Source of the DNA: Craterostigma plantagineum
Taxonomy: Eukaryota; Streptophyta; Magnoliopsida; Lamiales; Linderniaceae
DNA length: 64,000 bases
Assembly (NCBI GenBank): GCA_027422505.1
Contig: JAPQWV010000017.1
Location: forward strand, 12,773,501 to 12,837,500
Direction of reading: 5' to 3'
Shown here: in pieces, positions 1-10,699 of the stretch
Position numbering within the stretch: position 1 is the first letter of the stretch
Layout: each line of letters opens with the position of its first letter
Notes under the pieces: model-generated
Told to the model about the DNA's origin: nothing
What the model saw: only the letters and a program-made list of their open reading frames with translations
The model's database searches: none
Made by a program: the position numbers and the translations under genes

Positions 1-627
1 AACCTTCGCCAAGAGTCGAAAGGATGTGTTCACTATCCAGTGTTCACGGTAATGAGGCAGGATGAGAGCTACAGTGAAGTCAGTGAGGCGGACTTCAAGT
101 TTCTGTGCCTGGGTGACCTGTACAGCAAGCTGGAATCCAGGAAGCAGTTCAGACTCGTCCTCAGAAGTTCTGGACATCTCGTACGGGCTGAACCGGTCAC
201 CATGGGCTACATAGCTCTCAAGCGCCACATGCTCCGACAGGTCTGATTCTTCGCCACCCACGATCTGCAGATGGCGGTGGAGCACAACCTGAAGAAGGTG
301 AACCTAACTCGCCCATCTTTCAAGAACGCAGACGACTACCGAGAAGGCGATGTGATCGACGGAGATGATCCGGCGGTCGCCTACTCGAACTACAAGGGAA
401 AGATGAGGCTGCTGCGCTGCTCCGAAGTGGCAAAGTTCTCAGATGGGACGCTCACCATCATCCAAGACAAACTCATGAGGATTTGCCGCATCCTTTCGGA
501 AGAAGATCCACACTGCCGATCCAAGTTCGCGAAGTTCATCGACGCTATAGCTGATCGAATGGTCCTTCGAAGGAATCTCCGTGCCTTCGAGTTAAAGCTA
601 GGACTTCGCGAAACACTCACTCGCTAA
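1..627 (+). pseudogene. SIRE-type copia 3' ORF, C-terminal part
   Basis: The frame is open from the left edge of the window and is broken only by one TGA at 244-246; it then continues in the same frame to a TAA at 625-627. The segment around the stop (MLRQV-stop-FFATHDLQMA) matches the minus-strand ORF at 52325-55870 (MLRQVKYFAAHDLQMA), and the two C-termini also align (LRAFELKLGLR versus LRDFEHALGLR). The ORF lies just upstream of a polypurine tract and an LTR. This is where SIRE-lineage copia elements carry an extra, often env-like, ORF. No enzymatic motif is visible and the function is unknown. The N-terminal part lies outside the window. I am confident that it belongs to a retroelement, less so about the exact lineage. 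Confidence 0.7.
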
Positions 628-673
628 TCCACCATCACAACGCCCAAGTTCCAAGACTCCCAACAATTGACAC

Positions 674-684
674 AAAGGGGGAGA
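674..684 (+). other. Polypurine tract (plus-strand primer site)
   Basis: AAAGGGGGAGA lies 46 bases after the 3' ORF stop and immediately before the TGTTAG LTR start. This is the standard copia arrangement for priming plus-strand synthesis. Confidence 0.8.
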
Positions 685-685
685 T

Positions 686-984
686 TGTTAGGATATTTAT
701 AGATTGTGTCAATAGTTTAAGTCTTGGTTTTAATATTGTAATTATCCTTTTAGCTTGGGCTTTGGACTAGAATGTAATTATTTAATCTTTAGTGCTTGGG
801 CCTTAATATACCTAGGGTTAATGTGGTATATAAGGTATTACCCTCACTATTTTTAAAGTTAATCAAAGATCAAAAGGCTTATCCTATTTTTCATACAATA
901 CACACACTTGAAGGTGAGAACCTCTCCCTTTTTCATTCCATCAAAGCCTCTTTGATTCCTTGGTTGGTGCAATCGGGACCAACA
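686..984 (+). repeat. 3' LTR of the SIRE-like element
   Basis: The repeat runs from TGTTAGGATA to GGGACCAACA, about 299 bp, with the TG...CA ends and short imperfect terminal inversion (TGTTAG/CCAACA) of an LTR. TATATAAG at 827-834 is a plausible core promoter. The first 50 bases resemble the minus-strand LTR stub at 52262-52329. The 5' mate is outside the window, so the right boundary is inferred from the CA end alone. Confidence 0.65.
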
Positions 985-1008
985 CTATATATAGATGTCT
1001 TCAACTCT

Positions 1009-1101
1009 TCTGGACCACTCAAAACCGGTGGCAAGGATTCCGCCGCGTCGCTCAGTTCTGGACCACTCGAAACCGATGGCCCAGAATCCGACGCGTCACC
1101 C
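1009..1101. repeat. Tandem duplication, unit about 48 bp
   Basis: Two adjacent imperfect copies each start with TCTGGACCACTC and continue AAACCGRTGG...CGCGTC. The rest of 985-1214 is AT-rich and shows no coding signal. Confidence 0.6.
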
Positions 1102-1214
1102 TTTAATATGAACCGTTCATTTATTATATATAAAATAATATTATAATATTATATAATTTATTATTTTTTTCTTCTTTTTAGGCGGCTGGCCTAACAACAT
1201 ATCTTAATTTGTTA

Positions 1215-2718
1215 TTGCAAAAAGGAAATGGCTGTTGCTCTCGTTTAATCTTGCAATGCTGGCCAAGCAGGCGTGGCGTTTCACTCAGCACCCTGACACA
1301 TTGGTGAGTCACTTATTTAAAGGAAGATACTTTCCTAATTCCGACTTCTTGACAGCAACTCTCGGCTGGCACCCTTCCCTGACTTGGCGAAGCATCTTCC
1401 GCGCACGAGACATCATCGCTCAAGGCCTCCGTTGGCAAGTGGCCGAGGGGAGACTATACACGTTTGGACCGACCCTTGGATTCCTCGTGAGGAACAATTC
1501 CGGCCTTTTTCGACCCCTTCACCGAATGATACCTCTTTGACAGTCTTATTTCTGCGAAATCAAAGCTTAGGGCAATGGGATGCACAGTTGATTCGCTCTA
1601 TTTTCCTTCCAGTTGACGCAGATAACATTTTGTCGATCCCGCTTGGGATGTGTCCCCAATCGGATCGTCTCGTCTGGCATTATTCAAAGGATGGAAACTT
1701 TTCGGTTAAAAGTGCTTACCATCTAGCAGAAAGACACAAGTACAGACCAGTGGCGTCCTCTTCATCTACTCCGTCGTGGAACATGATTTGGAACTCTAAA
1801 TGCTTGCCACGCATTCGAACCTTCATTTGGTGTCTTTGTAACAACGCACTCCCAACGGCCGATAATCTATACCGAAGAAGGTGCCTTCCGCACTTTAACT
1901 ATAGTCGTTGCGGCGGCGCTCCTGAGACAGCAGAACATACCTTCATTTTCTGTCCAGTGGTGAAACGTTTTTGGAAGAGAACGATTTTTTCATACGATAT
2001 AATTAAGGAGAGAGCGGCGAATGCAGATTCTTGGATTCGGGAGATGCGAGGGAAGCTTCACAACGAGGACTTCGATGTCTTTCTTGGTCTCTGTTGGATG
2101 ATATGGAGAATGAGGAACAAATGGGTTGCGAAAGGAGTTCTTGTGCAGAATGAACAAGCAATAGCTGAGGTAATGGCCATGTTTCCATCCCCGTCGTCAA
2201 ACGGCAATGTCGACCGAGGGATTCCTTCGCATCAGGACTCATCATGGGCCAAGCCGGAAGAAGGATTCCTTAAGGTTAATACGGACGGCGCTGTGCACAA
2301 GCTTGAGGGCATGTCATCAGTAGGTGGTGTGGCGAGAGATGGCGCAGGGGCTTGTGTCTTTTGGTATACGAGAAGGTTGTTCGGGTGCTATCCACCGGAG
2401 GCTATTGAAGCGGTTGCTATTCGTGATGCCCTTGTACATACACGGGTCGAAGGATGGACTCATGTGGAGGTGGAAAGCAATTGTAAGAATGCCATTGTCA
2501 AGATCCAACGAAAAGTAACCGACTCGGCTATAGGAAGTATTTTATATGATGTGTACTTATCTCAAGCTTTCACTTGTGTTCGCTTTAGACATGTACCTAG
2601 AAGATCAAATGTCGTTGCTCATTATCTAGCCAAGCATCTTGCGTATAACGGGAGGGTTGTTCCCCGCCTACACAAGAAATGGCGAATTTGTTATCCACTG
2701 ACAATTAGTAAAGAATGA
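1215..2718 (+). pseudogene. LINE (L1) ORF2 3' end: zf-RVT and RNase H domains
   Basis: The C-terminal third of a plant L1 ORF2. Residues typical of the region after reverse transcriptase (FNLAMLAKQAWR, TWRSIFRARDII) are followed, after a one-base frameshift near 1455, by WTDPWIPRE, the zinc-finger-like zf-RVT block (FIWCLCNNALPT, CGGAPETAEHTFIFCP) and an RNase H domain (VNTDGAV, EAIEAVAIRDAL, HVPRRSNVVAHYLAK). The usual ESDC motif reads ESNC: AAT at 2479-2481 replaces an expected catalytic Asp, so RNase H should be inactive. An A-rich tract (A8 near 2730) follows the stop. The endonuclease and RT domains are absent. The copy is 5'-truncated, as is normal for LINEs. Confidence 0.88.
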
Positions 2719-3006
2719 GCATGCTTTCAAAAAAAATACAGAATGATTCCTAAAGGAAACATTGGTTTAACTTTTCACCCCAATCAAGAAAACTCTAATC
2801 AAGGTAAATTTAGGTTAACTCTATTTTGTTATTGACTATATTCTTCATGGAATTTTTTAACCTTTTTCACCAATATTTGTCCATAAAGCTGCAGGGAATG
2901 GAAAATTGTAGCAACAAGCAAAAATATTCATCATTCTCACCGGAGGAACGACGTCATTACTGTGACAAAGTTGTTGAGGCAAGAGAGAAAAGAAAAATGA
3001 TTCATG
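2719..3006. other. Unassigned spacer between LINE and CACTA
   Basis: AT-rich sequence. A short open stretch at about 2890-3006 follows a pyrimidine-rich tract ending in GCAG and reads in part FSPEERRHYCDKVVEAREKRK. It looks like a possible exon cut by the CACTA element, but I do not recognise it. Confidence 0.3.
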
Positions 3007-3446
3007 CACTAGTGCAGAAATACACATGGGGACGGTTGTTATTGATCATGGGCGACGGTTCTAACGCGTCGCCCAGAGTCCCGTCGCCATCTGCACAATT
3101 TTGGGCGTCGGTTGTGCACCCGTCGCCCAAGACAAATTATCGACGGTTCCTTACGTAGCCGTCACCCATAATGTCCCACATGTTACTCCTTTTAGTACGT
3201 AGCCGACGGTTTCTAAGCAAGAAACCGTCGCCCATAATTTTATTTATTTTTTAAATACAAATGGGCGACGGCTCCATACAAATGGGCGACGGCTTCTGGC
3301 GAAGGAGCCGTCGCCCATGACAATTTATATTTTTTATATGTAGCACATGGGCGACGGTTCTGCCTTAGAAACCGTCATCCATGATCTTCGTGTTCTTTTA
3401 TTATATAGCACTTGGGCGACGGCTTCTTGCGTATGAACCGTCGCTC
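3007..3446. repeat. CACTA subterminal repeat array
   Basis: The motif GGGCGACGGTT or GGGCGACGGCTT and its complement AACCGTCGCCC recur about a dozen times in both orientations. Several form hairpin pairs, for example GGGCGACGGCTTC near 3283 with GGAGCCGTCGCCC near 3306. Such arrays bind the regulatory protein in En/Spm-type elements; that role is known for the family, not shown here. Confidence 0.82.
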
Positions 3447-3602
3447 ATGATGGTTTTTTTTATATATATTTTATTAATTTAATCGTCCTCCAACAATCAA
3501 ATCCAAATCAACGAAAATATTATCCAACAATCATTATCAACAATAACTAATAATCGTCCAACATTAAATATCTGTCCTCATAAGATAAACACAAACATAT
3601 AT

Positions 3603-6054
3603 TTAGCGCCAAAGACTAACATACATCAAAGAGTGCATAAAATACTCCGTCCACAATTCCGGTACTTCGTTGATCTCTTCGACGTCGTAAGCGGAGGAGC
3701 GTTCTAGTATCGATAAAACATTAAATGAGAGGATAATATTAAAACATACTTATAAACATATATTAAACTTGAAACTTAAAGAAGGTGATGGTTTAGAGTA
3801 ATACCGTTGGCAAGTTGGTTGTATCATCTATGCTGATTGAAGATAATATCGTACATGTACCTCATGACGTAAAAGCCACAAAACTCAGACGCGCTCGGTT
3901 GTCGTGGGCACTAATTTAGAAAGATTTTCATTTAATTCAATATCGAATGGTAATAATTTACCCAAACAACTTTGAAATGCATATGTCAAAAATGCAAACC
4001 TTGCATCTCTTCCAAGTAACCTTTGATTTCCTATTTTGATTTCCAACTGTACCCAACAGCGACGCCGTCAAAATTGCCCTGAAACTCGAAAGTAAGTAAA
4101 ATTAAATAATATATTATAATATTGATTTACTAATATATGAACTTTATTGTTTATAAAAAAAACTTACGCACTTCGAGGACAAACCCTTATCTTCCTTACG
4201 CCGATGGGCGGTGCGAGCGAATCGAATACATATACCGCGTTCAAAGGAAAATCTATGACCAATAGAATCCAAACGTCACTAAACAAACGAAACGAAATGA
4301 TTATTTATAACATAAGCTATGAATTAAGAAAATATACATCTTATTTTCTTACCCGTCAAAATAAGGCGCAAACAAGTAAGTGCCGGCCCGATACGAGTCT
4401 TTGATAATATCAGCAAGGATATCAACCGAACTATTTGCTGTCTCATCATGTTCCATAGCCGCCAAACGACTCGGGTCGCAACACTTGAAGCTCTCAGACT
4501 CGTTTTTAAGATACATGGGAATATGAATGTAAAAAAGCAAAAAATAAAACTTGCTATGATTTATTGTTTCAACGAAATATTAAGTAATACCTCATAAAAA
4601 GTTGATTAACTGAGGAATCCAAACTCACGAGTTTGAACAGATCGACGAAGTCATTATTGTCCATGTACACCAAATAGTCTTCATTAGTTGGATTGTAATA
4701 GACGTCTCTCATGCTGAACGAGAGGGAAGCTGACATACGTCGATCGTCGCGTGAGGCAAGGTATTCGAAGAGCTGGCGACACTGAGGGCCCAAACTATTC
4801 ACGACCCTCTGATAGAGGCGTGCGATGTCATCATCTTGACGAATAGACACATTTGGCGCTTTAGCTGGAGACTTTCCTTTCACTGGCAACTTCTCTTTCT
4901 GTGTAAACAGGTAGAACACATTACTAAAAAACATTATTCGAAAATCAATAAATAGTACTTTATTACCGCATGATCGAACGTATTAACTCTATTGGCTACT
5001 GAACGTAGCTGGCTAGAGCATCTCCAAGAGTAATGCATAGTTGGTACATGCAGTCCGACCTCGCCGAGAACGGCGGTATCAACGGAGACAACAACGTTGT
5101 TTGTCGTAATCGATATTCCATGAATTTGGGAACGCACCTCAGCGACGGTGCCTAGACCGACAACCTCTAACGTCCCTTCGAGGTCTAACATCAAACGAAC
5201 CCTAGGATACTATACGATATTAAAAGAATTAATTGTTAATGTTACTAAGACATTAAGTCGTTGCACATTAAACAATAGTTAAGAATAAATGCATACCTTC
5301 ACATTCATCGACAACGGAAATGGACATGAGGTTTTGCCCCCTGAACCGTGGCAACTCCGTATCTGGTTGGGAGGGTCAAATCCAACATTGCCGTGGCCCA
5401 CTAGGTCTTGTTCCCTGTTGGGCACCGGAAGGCCCGTTTGAGCGAGCATAGCCCTCATCTCAAACCCTCATCTCCTCCTGCATCTCGGCCCCAACTCGGC
5501 CCTCATTTTTTCCTTGGAAATCTGGCTCGAAGAGGACCCCGATCGCTCGGATGGGTTGCCGAATACGCTCCGTATCATCTCATCCTTCCCACATCCTCTA
5601 TGCCGCCCGCTATGATCGGGTTTTCCGTGATTCTCGACAACGCGTCTTTGTGCCTATTAGGGACAAATTCTCCCCGCGCTTCGGCGTGCACCTCTATCTG
5701 TCAAATACGACTTATTGTAAGTAAGATATATATTGTGTGAGATACTTTTATGAAGTAATACACTTACCAATCTCTCAGCCAGCTCCCGATTCGCCGGGTT
5801 GTCAAGGTGATATTGATCATCTTTTCCTTTGCTCATTCGGCTACGAAAATAGTCCATAGTTCTATTATTACCTCGAAGGATTGATTCGGATATTTCCCTG
5901 TCTTCGGGGGGCATGTGCGTTAGCGGGTCCTCGTCAACCCATTCGGGTCGTCGGCCTATATTCCCCGCCATGCCGAGATGGTGTTGGTATAAGTTGTGAG
6001 CCTGGCTTTCTTTAGCCTTCTGACTAATCTCCTGCAATATTCATAAAAAAACAG

Positions 6055-6096
<42 letters not shown>

Positions 6097-6219
6097 AATT
6101 AGAATACTATCACTTTATCACCTGAAAGTCCGCGGCTTCCCTGTAGTCCCTCCATGCCTGCAGTCCTTCCTGACTGAGGTGCTCGTACTCATTAGCCAAC
6201 TCTTGCATCATAGTCTATC
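3603..6219 (-). pseudogene. CACTA gene: Transposase_24-like region plus Ulp1 (C48) protease
   Basis: Minus-strand exons, 5' to 3': about 6219-6118 (LSQEGLQAWRDYREAADFQ), 6037-about 5776 (DNPANRELAERL), 5693-5298 (DALSRITENPI), about 5213-4972 (GLGTVAEVRSQIHG, FDHA), 4934-4591, about 4525-4353 (GTYLFAPYFDG), 4278-4168 (VWILLVIDF, YVFDSLAPP), about 4085-4000, 3910-3805 (CPRQPSASEFCGFYVMRYM) and about 3707-3603 (AYDVEEINEVPELW). Several GT/AG junctions are intact. The first half resembles the plant Ptta/En/Spm transposase family (Transposase_24). The second half is an Ulp1-like cysteine protease with Asp, Gln and Cys visible, but the HW dipeptide reads VW, so the catalytic His seems lost. A TGA in the 3910-3805 exon also breaks the frame. 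The 5' exons are missing or displaced by insertions. Confidence 0.78.
6059..6092. repeat. (AT)17 microsatellite
   Basis: An uninterrupted AT dinucleotide run in the intron between the first two recognised CACTA exons. Confidence 0.95.
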
Positions 6220-6275
6220 GCACAGTACTACACATTTTGGCTCTTGCATCATAGTCTATCGCACAGTACTACACA
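6200..6275. repeat. 41-bp period tandem duplication
   Basis: Two identical 35-bp copies (CTCTTGCATCATAGTC...CTACACA) at 6200-6234 and 6241-6275, separated by TTTTGG. The duplication sits at the 5' edge of a CACTA exon and repeats part of it. Confidence 0.9.
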
Positions 6276-6276
6276 A

Positions 6277-6743
6277 CTCTAGGGCTTCAGGGACCACCAA
6301 CTTTATGTTTTGTTGTTCTACTGCTCTCTTTGTGCTTCACAGCGTCTAAGATGTAAATTACCGCCAATGAAATAACAAAGAGCAGATCCATGTATACATT
6401 CAAGAAGAGTGAAAGAGAAAATCGTTTCTATAAACTTACCAAGACCTTGAAGCCTCAGCATTCTTAAAATATTTTATATTGGTATTACCGAACTTTCAAT
6501 TACTCTAATAAATCGTATGTATTTAATATCTATTCCATCAATAGACACATTAAATCTAATGATGTCTGCGAGGAATAGGTCAAGTAGTCGGCCATGACAT
6601 TTTTAGTTGGAGGTAGCGTTCAGATTAATATAATCGAGTTGAATACCACAACATTCAATTCATATTCTATCAATGTTTGAAATTCGTATTCGTCTTCGTA
6701 TTCGATATCTATTCGAATAAATCGAATCGATTTAGTATTCAAT
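6277..6743. other. AT-rich spacer at the CACTA/copia junction
   Basis: Contains an intron-like stretch of the CACTA gene up to about 6480, then AT-rich sequence with repeated ATTCGAAT-like motifs. I see no coding signal. Confidence 0.4.
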
Positions 6744-7162
6744 TACTATTCGAATAATAAAATCTAATCGATTTCGTATTCGAAAAATTTGAAACGAATA
6801 TTCAAATATGAATATGTAAGGTAATATTTCCACGATTCTTTTATCATTCGAAATCACTTTTGTAAAGTGGAAATATTCTACGTCTCCCTTTTCTACTGTC
6901 TCAACGTGATATCCGTTATTTCGAATAGCTTTAAAGCTCAATAATTTCTTTGAGACTTAGGAGAATATAAGACATTTTTCAATTATAGCCTTATCCCTTT
7001 AGCTCTTCCGGAGCATTCAATTATATTTGTACTACCCGATATAGTAATAACGATTTCTTCTTTCATATCAAGATGATCGAAGTATTTCATATTTCTTAAA
7101 ATCTTATGAGTCGTTGCACAGTTTGCAAGACATAATTCTCTATTGCACATGCTCGTATCCAT
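6744..7162 (-). pseudogene. Copia protease/GAG pre-integrase fragment
   Basis: The minus strand reads ELCLANCATTHKILRNMKYF, then ITISGSTNIIECSGRAKGI, then LKNVLYSPKSQRN, and after a frameshift LSFKAIRNNGYHVETVEKG. This is the typical copia order between the protease DSG motif and the integrase zinc finger (ADSATTHTIL, ISG...GRA, LKNVLY.P...NLLS). Stops and frameshifts separate the blocks. The DSG motif itself and the downstream integrase are not recognisable. Confidence 0.75.
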
Positions 7163-8449
7163 TTTATAAATATCCTTAACAAATATAAAATGTTATATCA
7201 TTAATGAATATAATAACACAAGAAAATTGCATGTATGAGTAGTAAGGCATATGAACATTAGTAAGTAGAAAATATTTGCATGCATAAAATTTACATCCCT
7301 AATGCTAATTTCTTCCATAATATTCGAATGAATGTTTGATAAATATTATCCATGACACCGATTTTCTTGAATACTGCAATTTTGAGCAACGTCTTGTTTC
7401 GAACTTTCTTCACCTTGAATTATAAAGATCTACGGGATCTTTTGGTGCTAATAAAGATTCAATAATCATGGCGATAATATTATTCTCGATAGCGGTCTTT
7501 ACTTAAGATTTCATTCTCGTTTATTTGTCACCTTTTTCGCTTCGGAAAAATCTTTTGAATATTCACAACGATAAACATACACAACCATTCGTATTATTTG
7601 CGGATACATTCATACTCAACATTTAATTCTCGTTTATTTATCACATGTTCCGCTTCGGGGGAAAAAAATTTCACAACGATAAACATACACAACCTTACAT
7701 TCACATCCGCAAATGCGTACATTCACTTCTGGAAAAGTCGTTATCGTTCAGTCAAAATATCAACCTTAATTAACCTTTTATTTTCACGATTCAGATAAAG
7801 CCAACATATCACAATATCGAAGCAATAAATTCTAAGCTCGCCAAGTTTGACATCATACTATCATAAGATAAAAATAGGTTACCAATTAAAACATAAAAGA
7901 TAAATAATCAATAGAAGATCCAAAATATATGTAACAGGAATAACATAAGTAAATAAAATAAATTTTTCATTATCCGTTTATTTGATTTCTGTAAGGTCCT
8001 GTAAGGTAACTATGGTATCCAAAATCTGTGTCCGTTGTTCAAAGTCCGTATTCATGTCCGAAATCCGTGTCCATAGTCCAAAATACATGTACATCGTCCA
8101 TAGTCCATAGTCCGTCTAATCGGTAATTAATTTAAATTTGTTTAATAATTTAATCAAATATTGTTTTAATTTTTTTTATTCTTAAAAAAAATTCCACACG
8201 CCACCAAGAGAATCTAGACCTTTCACCACAAATGCCGATATTCCGCGATACCACTTGGCTAGAGGCATTTTGTTGTATATTTTACTTTTTTAAATATCTC
8301 TATAGTGTACTTAATATAAACAAAATTACCATACATAAAAATAAATACGTCACTCGTGAAATTATCTCTACTTTTTTGATCGTTGCCGGAGAGCGCTCGT
8401 GCACACTCGTGAAATAATCTCGATGGAGGTTGATCATTGCTGGAGAGCG

Positions 8450-8464
8450 CTCGTGCTGATAACA
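8450..8464 (-). other. Primer-binding site of the decayed copia
   Basis: On the minus strand, directly after the LTR end (ATAACA), the sequence is TGTTATCAGCACGAG. This resembles the TTATCAGCACGA-type initiator-Met PBS region seen in many plant copia elements. Confidence 0.7.
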
Positions 8465-8741
8465 TGTTATAAAAATATTATTGTGATTAATATTTATATT
8501 ACGATAAAATAATTATAGAGAGAAATATTTAGAGAGAGGAAGTATTAATTAAATTCAATACTTGATGTGTTTTACAATGCAACTCAAGGTGCCTATTTAT
8601 AGGCAAATTTATCAAATTACAACCACAAAATAAAATCTTACATTCTCATAAAATAGTCACATCTAATTTATAATCTCATCCATTCCATCCTTATTCAACC
8701 ACTCCATATACATCCACTCCAATATTTCATAATAACTAACA
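8465..8741 (-). repeat. 5' LTR of the decayed copia
   Basis: 277 bp with TG...CA ends (minus strand TGTTAGTTATTA to TTTATAACA). CTATAAATAG on the minus strand (about 8591-8600) is a good TATA box. The PBS abuts the inner end, which sets the orientation. Confidence 0.8.
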
Positions 8742-9419
8742 ATTTTTAAATCTAGTTTGAATGACACTTTCATATTGACTAGTAGTACACACAAGGATTA
8801 TTAGTCTCTCGAAAGGATTATTAGTCTCTCGATATGGTCTCATCAATAAAAAATTGTAAAAACAATTCCATAAAACTCTTCTCTATATCTAAACTGGTTC
8901 ATGTTCGAAAACCCAACAAAATTTGGCATCAGACATACCGTTCTTGAAGCCTCTCGATTCTTTTTTCGGCTAGTAACGTTGCGAATTCCTTCGTTCCATT
9001 TAATGGATTCCATTTGTTAACCTTTTGGTCGATGAGCAGTAGAGAGTTTTGATGAACTATGTAATTGTAATGACATTAGGTCTATAAATTAAGCAATTCG
9101 ATGAATGATCAACATAATGTCTAAGTACATGATAATATTTGACTATGCATGAATTATGAGCTATAAAATGGTTAAAGTGTCAAATATTTGATTCACATGT
9201 GATTATGTGATTTATTGGTGAAACTATGTGATAGCATGTTATAGACGCCTCACATGCTAGGATATTCCGTTATGTGCTATTTATGGGAAAAACATGTGAG
9301 ATATCCTACCGGATTATATAAGGAAAATAAGCTGTCTATATATGGAAAGTGATATATCCGTTAAGAATCGTTTATTCCTGAGTGAAACTTGCATCTACGA
9401 TTTTTGAATGCATCCCACT
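8742..9419. other. Unassigned AT-rich stretch
   Basis: No open frame or recognisable motif. It may include the beginning of repeat X, since phrases such as ACATGTGA and TATGGAAAGT recur here and downstream. Confidence 0.35.
8793..8832. repeat. Exact 20-bp tandem duplication
   Basis: AAGGATTATTAGTCTCTCGA occurs twice without spacing. Confidence 0.95.
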
Positions 9420-10616
9420 AAATTAATTGTGCGAAATTGACTTTGTGGAAAAGGTGCTATTATATGGTATGTGCTATAAACGGATGTGATATCTGAAATA
9501 TGGAAAGTTGTGGCATGACATGTTAATACGTGTTAGCTGTTATCTGATCTGATTTATGTGCTAAACATGGTAAATATATTGATTTGATACTATGTGCTAA
9601 ATATGGAAAATGTATTGATACGCTGCTATCTCGTGTGCAAAACATGGAAAATAAATCTGGATTGACTTATTCTATAAACTGATAGCAGGGAATCACATAT
9701 GGAAAGTTCTGTTATGGTAAATATAATTCGGAATAATTGAATATGCTTTTAGAACGAATCTGAGCCTTTATATGGAATAAAATCATGCTTAAATGAGCTT
9801 GTGACCGTTGTGAACATTTATTGTGAGCATGATCTACATGGCATATTTACTACTGGAAAATTGCATGGATTATGTGCTTGATTTCGTGATTAATATCTTT
9901 ATCTGATTTTCCATGTAAAGTGTTGAGTGGTTTATATATGAGCAACACTTCATAATTTCGAGTGACTTGGAATTTGCGAACCTACGATTACGAGAGTTTT
10001 GAGCAAAAACATCACCGTGAGATTCATGAGCGATCATTTGCGATAGCTTCCTGCCTACCTGAGCAATCACTTGTGTAGTACTGAACGTATTGAGTTATTC
10101 CAACCTTCCACCATACCTGTCTTCGGACGTGAGCAATACCAAGGAGGCAAGGTTGACGTTTACGCACACGTGAAGGGAAGGACGAGTTCCGGGGGCCCTT
10201 CGGTAGCGAGCTGTATCTGTCGGGATCAGGAGATTCAGAGGAGCGAAACTCGGTGTGTGGTAACCTACTATGTCTAGTGTTCAACTTGTTTCTGTTGTGT
10301 ATTGGGCTAATCAATCAGTTTTGTATCCAGCTACACTGCATTATAGTGATTGGTTAAACTCTTGGGGAGCAAACCCCAAGGAGGGGAGTAAACCCCAGTT
10401 GGGGATATAACCTCTATAAAAATCCTGTCTCGCATTTACTTTACAGTTATTTCCTTTCGCTGTGAGATAGACCCGACACACATCCGACTTTACTAGGATA
10501 TATCAGGCATACTCATCACAAGCATCAGTAGGCATGTCTAAGGCACTACATCTTAGGTTTTTGAGAAGAAAGAAGCATAAATTTTTTATAAGCCTAATTC
10601 ACCCCCCTCTTAGGCA
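9420..10616 (+). repeat. Repeat X, left copy (LTR-like)
   Basis: This stretch is homologous, in the same order and orientation, to 19790-20443 followed by 48403-48797. Shared landmarks are TTGTGCGAA, GTGCTATAAACGGATG, TGTCTTCGGACGTG, CCCTTCGGTAGC, CTCTTGGGGAG...CCCCAAGGA, CCCCAGTTGGGGATATAACC and CCTAATTCACC...CTCTTAGGCA. The CA end after a C-rich tract is typical of copia LTR 3' ends. No coding region lies inside. Whether it is one of two LTRs of a collapsed element or a solo LTR is unresolved. Confidence 0.6.
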
Positions 10617-10699
10617 CGCTTTTATCTTCACCATTGAGTTATCCGCGTCTTGAGCAGATTCCATTGATTTAATGAAACGATATACAATTCTGGATTTAG

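Larger units (their letters stand above)
3007..6480 (-). mobile_element. CACTA (En/Spm) element, left part
   Basis: The terminal motif CACTAGTGCAGAAA begins at 3007 and is followed by an array of GGGCGACGG subterminal repeats and then a multi-exon minus-strand gene with plant CACTA protein signatures. ATG (3004-3006) would be the 3-bp target duplication. The element is interrupted at about 6480-6740 by a decayed copia. CACTA-like subterminal repeats resume in opposite context at 49257-49640, so the right part probably lies there. No TNP2-type transposase gene is visible. Confidence 0.8.
6744..8741 (-). mobile_element. Decayed Ty1/copia element, 5' half (Ivana/Oryco-like)
   Basis: On the minus strand, an LTR (8741 to 8465), a primer-binding site and a protease/GAG pre-integrase fragment follow in the right order. 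The gag region (about 8450-7163) is too mutated and AT-rich to read. Integrase, RT, RNase H and the 3' LTR are missing, so the element was truncated or the remainder deleted near 6740, next to CACTA sequence. Confidence 0.72.
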
